A stretch of DNA of 8,807 bases from positions 1-8,807 of the forward strand of contig DUUA01000197.1 in NCBI GenBank assembly GCA_012841765.1, given 5' to 3'. Numbering within the stretch: position 1 is the first letter of the stretch; each line of letters begins with the position of its first letter. This DNA is from Acholeplasmataceae bacterium (GTDB taxonomy: Bacteria > Bacillota_I > Bacilli_A > ML615J-28 > CAG-698). Both the position numbers and the translations under genes were made by a program. The notes under the pieces are model-generated. The model was not told where the DNA came from and ran no database searches. It saw only the letters and a list, made by a program, of their open reading frames with translations. Shown here piece after piece: positions 7,194 through 8,807 of this stretch.

Positions 7194-8135
7194 ATGGGTA
7201 AGACTTTAGTTGACTTGAAAATTTCTCAAGATGTCATCTTAAGAGGAAGACTATATGAACCTGAATCTAATTTAATAAAAGGGATTGTTATTATTGTACA
7301 TGGGATGGCTGAACATATAGATAGATATGATAGTTTTATGCAAAAGCTTTGTGACAATAATTACATTGTGATTGGTTATAATCAAAGGGGCCACTATCAA
7401 ACAATTGTTGATTATAAAGATTATGGTTTCATTAGTGAATTAGATGGTTTTGATTATCTTTTAAACGATTTATCTAATGTTTTTAAACAAATTAAAGATA
7501 AACACCCTAAATTGCCAATATTCATCTTTGGCCATTCAATGGGATCATTCATTGCACAAAGATTTGGACAATTATTCAGTACTAAAGTAAACGGATTAAT
7601 ACTTTGTGGCACTGGAGTTAATAATAACTTAATGTTAAGAACAGCAAGATTATTATCAAAATGTATTATAAAAGTAAAAGGCCCTAGACACAAATCTAAA
7701 ATATTAGACAAAATGACTTTTGGTTCTTATAACAAGAATTTTAAACCAAATAGAACTAATTTCGATTGGTTAAATACTATTGATTCTGAAGTTGATAAAT
7801 ACGTTGAAGATAAATATTGTGGTGGTATTTTTTCAGCTGCATTTTTCCGAGATTTTTTCAGCATGCTAATTACGATTAATAATAACAATGAATTAATAAG
7901 TAAAGACATACCAATATTATTAGTTAGCGGTAAAGATGATCCAGTTGGAAATATGGGGAAATCAGTTAACAAGCTTTATAATGAATATATTCGTTTAAAA
8001 ATAAAAGATGTTAACATGAAATTATATGAAGGGCGTCACGAAATACTTCAGGATATTGAAAAAGAAATAATTATTAATGATATCATATTATGGTTAGATA
8101 TGCATCTAATTGAGAATGAAGTAAGTGATCTATAA
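7194..8135 (+). CDS. Alpha/beta hydrolase, monoacylglycerol lipase/lysophospholipase type
   Basis: Serine hydrolase of the Hydrolase_4 (serine aminopeptidase S33-like) group, 313 residues. The likely triad is S115 in the nucleophile elbow GHSMGS, D249 in VSGKDDPVG and H282 in YEGRHEIL. HGMAEH (36-41) supplies the oxyanion-hole region, and GYNQRGH (61-67) is the typical strand-4 motif. A cap segment lies about 150-225. This pattern is typical of bacterial lysophospholipase L2-like and monoglyceride lipase-like proteins; the true substrate (monoacylglycerol, lysophospholipid or another ester) cannot be told from sequence. No signal peptide or membrane segment is seen, so it is probably cytoplasmic. 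ATG 7194 follows AGAGGA (7183-7188) at five bases. It starts 28 bases after deoB with no promoter or terminator between, so it is probably the last gene of that operon. Confidence 0.88.
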   Translation: MGKTLVDLKISQDVILRGRLYEPESNLIKGIVIIVHGMAEHIDRYDSFMQKLCDNNYIVIGYNQRGHYQTIVDYKDYGFISELDGFDYLLNDLSNVFKQIKDKHPKLPIFIFGHSMGSFIAQRFGQLFSTKVNGLILCGTGVNNNLMLRTARLLSKCIIKVKGPRHKSKILDKMTFGSYNKNFKPNRTNFDWLNTIDSEVDKYVEDKYCGGIFSAAFFRDFFSMLITINNNNELISKDIPILLVSGKDDPVGNMGKSVNKLYNEYIRLKIKDVNMKLYEGRHEILQDIEKEIIINDIILWLDMHLIENEVSDL

Positions 8136-8206
8136 AATTTTTATTTATTATTAACGTGTTTTAATATACTAACAGTTTTGTAATGCAGAAGAATATTACT
8201 TTACAT

Positions 8207-8235
8207 AAAAAAGAGAGTGAAATACTCTCTTTTTT
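8207..8235 (+). terminator. Intrinsic terminator closing the lepA-to-hydrolase gene run
   Basis: A 13-bp perfect stem, AAAAAAGAGAGT plus inner pairs (8207-8218) against ACTCTCTTTTTT (8224-8235), with loop GAAAT and an unbroken T-run (8230-8236). It begins 71 bases after the hydrolase stop. The A-run on the left could also stop transcripts arriving from the right, including the minus-strand GNAT gene. Confidence 0.9.
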
Positions 8236-8718
8236 TATGCTTTTTATAAATGAGCATATTTGATATAGATTAGATAGTAAATTACATTATTGAACATGCT
8301 AATTATAGTCTTAAAGCGTGCTTGAGCATAATATAAGACAAATACCTAATGAAAAAAACTTAAATCAACTCGTGTTTTATAATAATATAATATATAAAAA
8401 CAAAGAAATTGAACAAATATGTATATTTTACAGCAATACACCCATTTACCAACTTAACTCCACATATAAACACTTACCGTTTATATGCAGCCATTGCCTT
8501 GCTATATTCAGTTTATCATAATATATATTATAGGCACTTAAAATAGACAGATTTTATATAGGCTTATTTGTTTTTACCCCTTCTATGTTAATAATATTCT
8601 CTATTAATACTCTTTTAATTTTAACTAGCCAAAGCATCTTATTAATATTCATCCATTGAAAATATTTAATCTTCTCTTAAAGCGTATCTATTTTATCATT
8701 ATAAAAACTTATTTAAAA
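8236..8718. other. Gene-poor stretch with no confident coding sequence
   Basis: About 480 bases lie between the operon terminator and the end of the minus-strand GNAT gene. No open frame has a ribosome site or a recognisable protein. A 67-codon plus-strand frame from TTG 8318 looks random. On the minus strand, one frame stays open from about 8676 to 8446 apart from a single TAA at 8554-8556; its two halves (an ATG at 8650-8652 opens 32 codons, then about 35 more) match nothing I know but could be a decayed gene. The stretch also holds a 9-bp hairpin (8463-8487) and an 11-bp direct repeat (8309-8319 and 8675-8685). I found no tRNA, rRNA or known riboswitch in it. Confidence 0.5.
8463..8487. 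repeat. 9-bp inverted repeat (hairpin) in the gene-poor stretch
   Basis: CATATAAAC (8463-8471) pairs perfectly with GTTTATATG (8479-8487) around the loop ACTTACC. No T-run follows on either strand, so it is not a standard terminator. It could be an operator, part of an RNA structure, or chance. Confidence 0.55.
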
Positions 8719-8807
8719 TTAATTAGATTTTTCATACATTACCCATGTTCCTATTTTTACAAAACCTAATCGATGATAAATCATACCAGCTTTGGGATTG
8801 TCATAAA
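8719..8807 (-). CDS. GNAT-family N-acetyltransferase, C-terminal end (5' part outside window)
   Basis: On the minus strand the frame from 8805 gives 28 residues ending at TAA (8719-8721). They read DNPKAGMIYHRLGFVKIG, then TWVMYEKSN. The pattern N-P-x-A-x-x-x-Y-x-x-L-G-F followed by a beta strand is the closing motif (around helix 4 and beta 6) of GNAT acetyltransferases, which transfer the acetyl group of acetyl-CoA to an amine. The acetyl-CoA-binding motif A (R/QxxGxG/A) would lie upstream and is not visible, so the substrate is unknown. It converges on the hydrolase operon. No clear terminator of its own is seen directly after the stop. Confidence 0.75.
   Translation of the reverse strand, partial: YDNPKAGMIYHRLGFVKIGTWVMYEKSN

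Noticed and set aside
7454..7972. Two minus-strand frames (85 and 81 codons) inside the hydrolase gene
   Set aside because: Both lie opposite the catalytic core of a well-supported gene and show no start signal or family motif.
8318..8521. 67-codon plus-strand frame starting at TTG 8318
   Set aside because: It has no ribosome site and a non-ATG start, its composition looks random, and it runs across the hairpin at 8463-8487. Not a credible gene.
8518..8531. 14-bp palindrome ATAATATATATTAT as an operator
   Set aside because: It is pure A/T alternation, expected by chance at this base composition, and has no gene start nearby.

Overview
The window looks like chromosome from a very AT-rich, low-GC member of the Firmicutes/Tenericutes line, by eye about three quarters A+T. 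The gene set (recU, thiT under a TPP riboswitch, lepA-hemW, xerD-deoB) is of Bacillus/Mollicutes type. Every visible tryptophan is encoded by TGG, and the recombinase gene ends on TGA at a position matching the normal family C-terminus. UGA therefore appears to be a stop, which argues against Mycoplasma/Spiroplasma (UGA = Trp) and fits Acholeplasma, Izemoplasma/Haloplasma-like lineages or another AT-rich Bacilli member. The exact taxon is inferred, not shown.

Layout. (1) 1-576: the 3' part of ung (uracil-DNA glycosylase), cut by the window start. (2) 602-1309: an extended -10 promoter, a TPP riboswitch with a downstream intrinsic terminator, and thiT, the thiamin-binding membrane subunit of an ECF transporter. 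(3) 1316-1348: a two-way terminator shared with the convergent recU (1348-1920, minus strand), a Holliday-junction resolvase. (4) About 1921-2087: a divergent promoter region holding a 12-bp inverted repeat whose arms each carry an extended -10 motif. (5) 2088-8135: a co-directional run of lepA (EF4), hemW (radical SAM haem chaperone), xerD (tyrosine recombinase), deoB (phosphopentomutase) and an alpha/beta hydrolase, ended by a strong terminator at 8207-8235. lepA and hemW overlap. xerD seems to have its own promoter placed so close that its mRNA could be leaderless. (6) 8236-8718: about 480 bases with no convincing gene, containing a hairpin, an 11-bp direct repeat and two back-to-back short open stretches that may be gene decay. 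(7) 8719-8807: the C-terminal end of a minus-strand GNAT acetyltransferase, cut by the window end.

How the genes fit together. The window is mostly housekeeping: base-excision repair (Ung), recombination and chromosome resolution (RecU, XerD), translation quality (LepA), vitamin uptake (ThiT) and nucleoside sugar salvage (DeoB). The long plus-strand run joins two blocks known in Bacillus subtilis, lepA-hemW (there followed by hrcA) and xerD-deoB (there followed by a purine nucleoside phosphorylase). In both cases the usual next gene is absent here. I see no mobile element, CRISPR array, phage gene or defence system, and nothing that qualifies as an undescribed system. The points most worth checking are the riboswitch switching model, the symmetric recU/lepA promoter region, the possible leaderless xerD transcript, the altered radical-SAM motif in HemW, and the possible gene relic near the right end.
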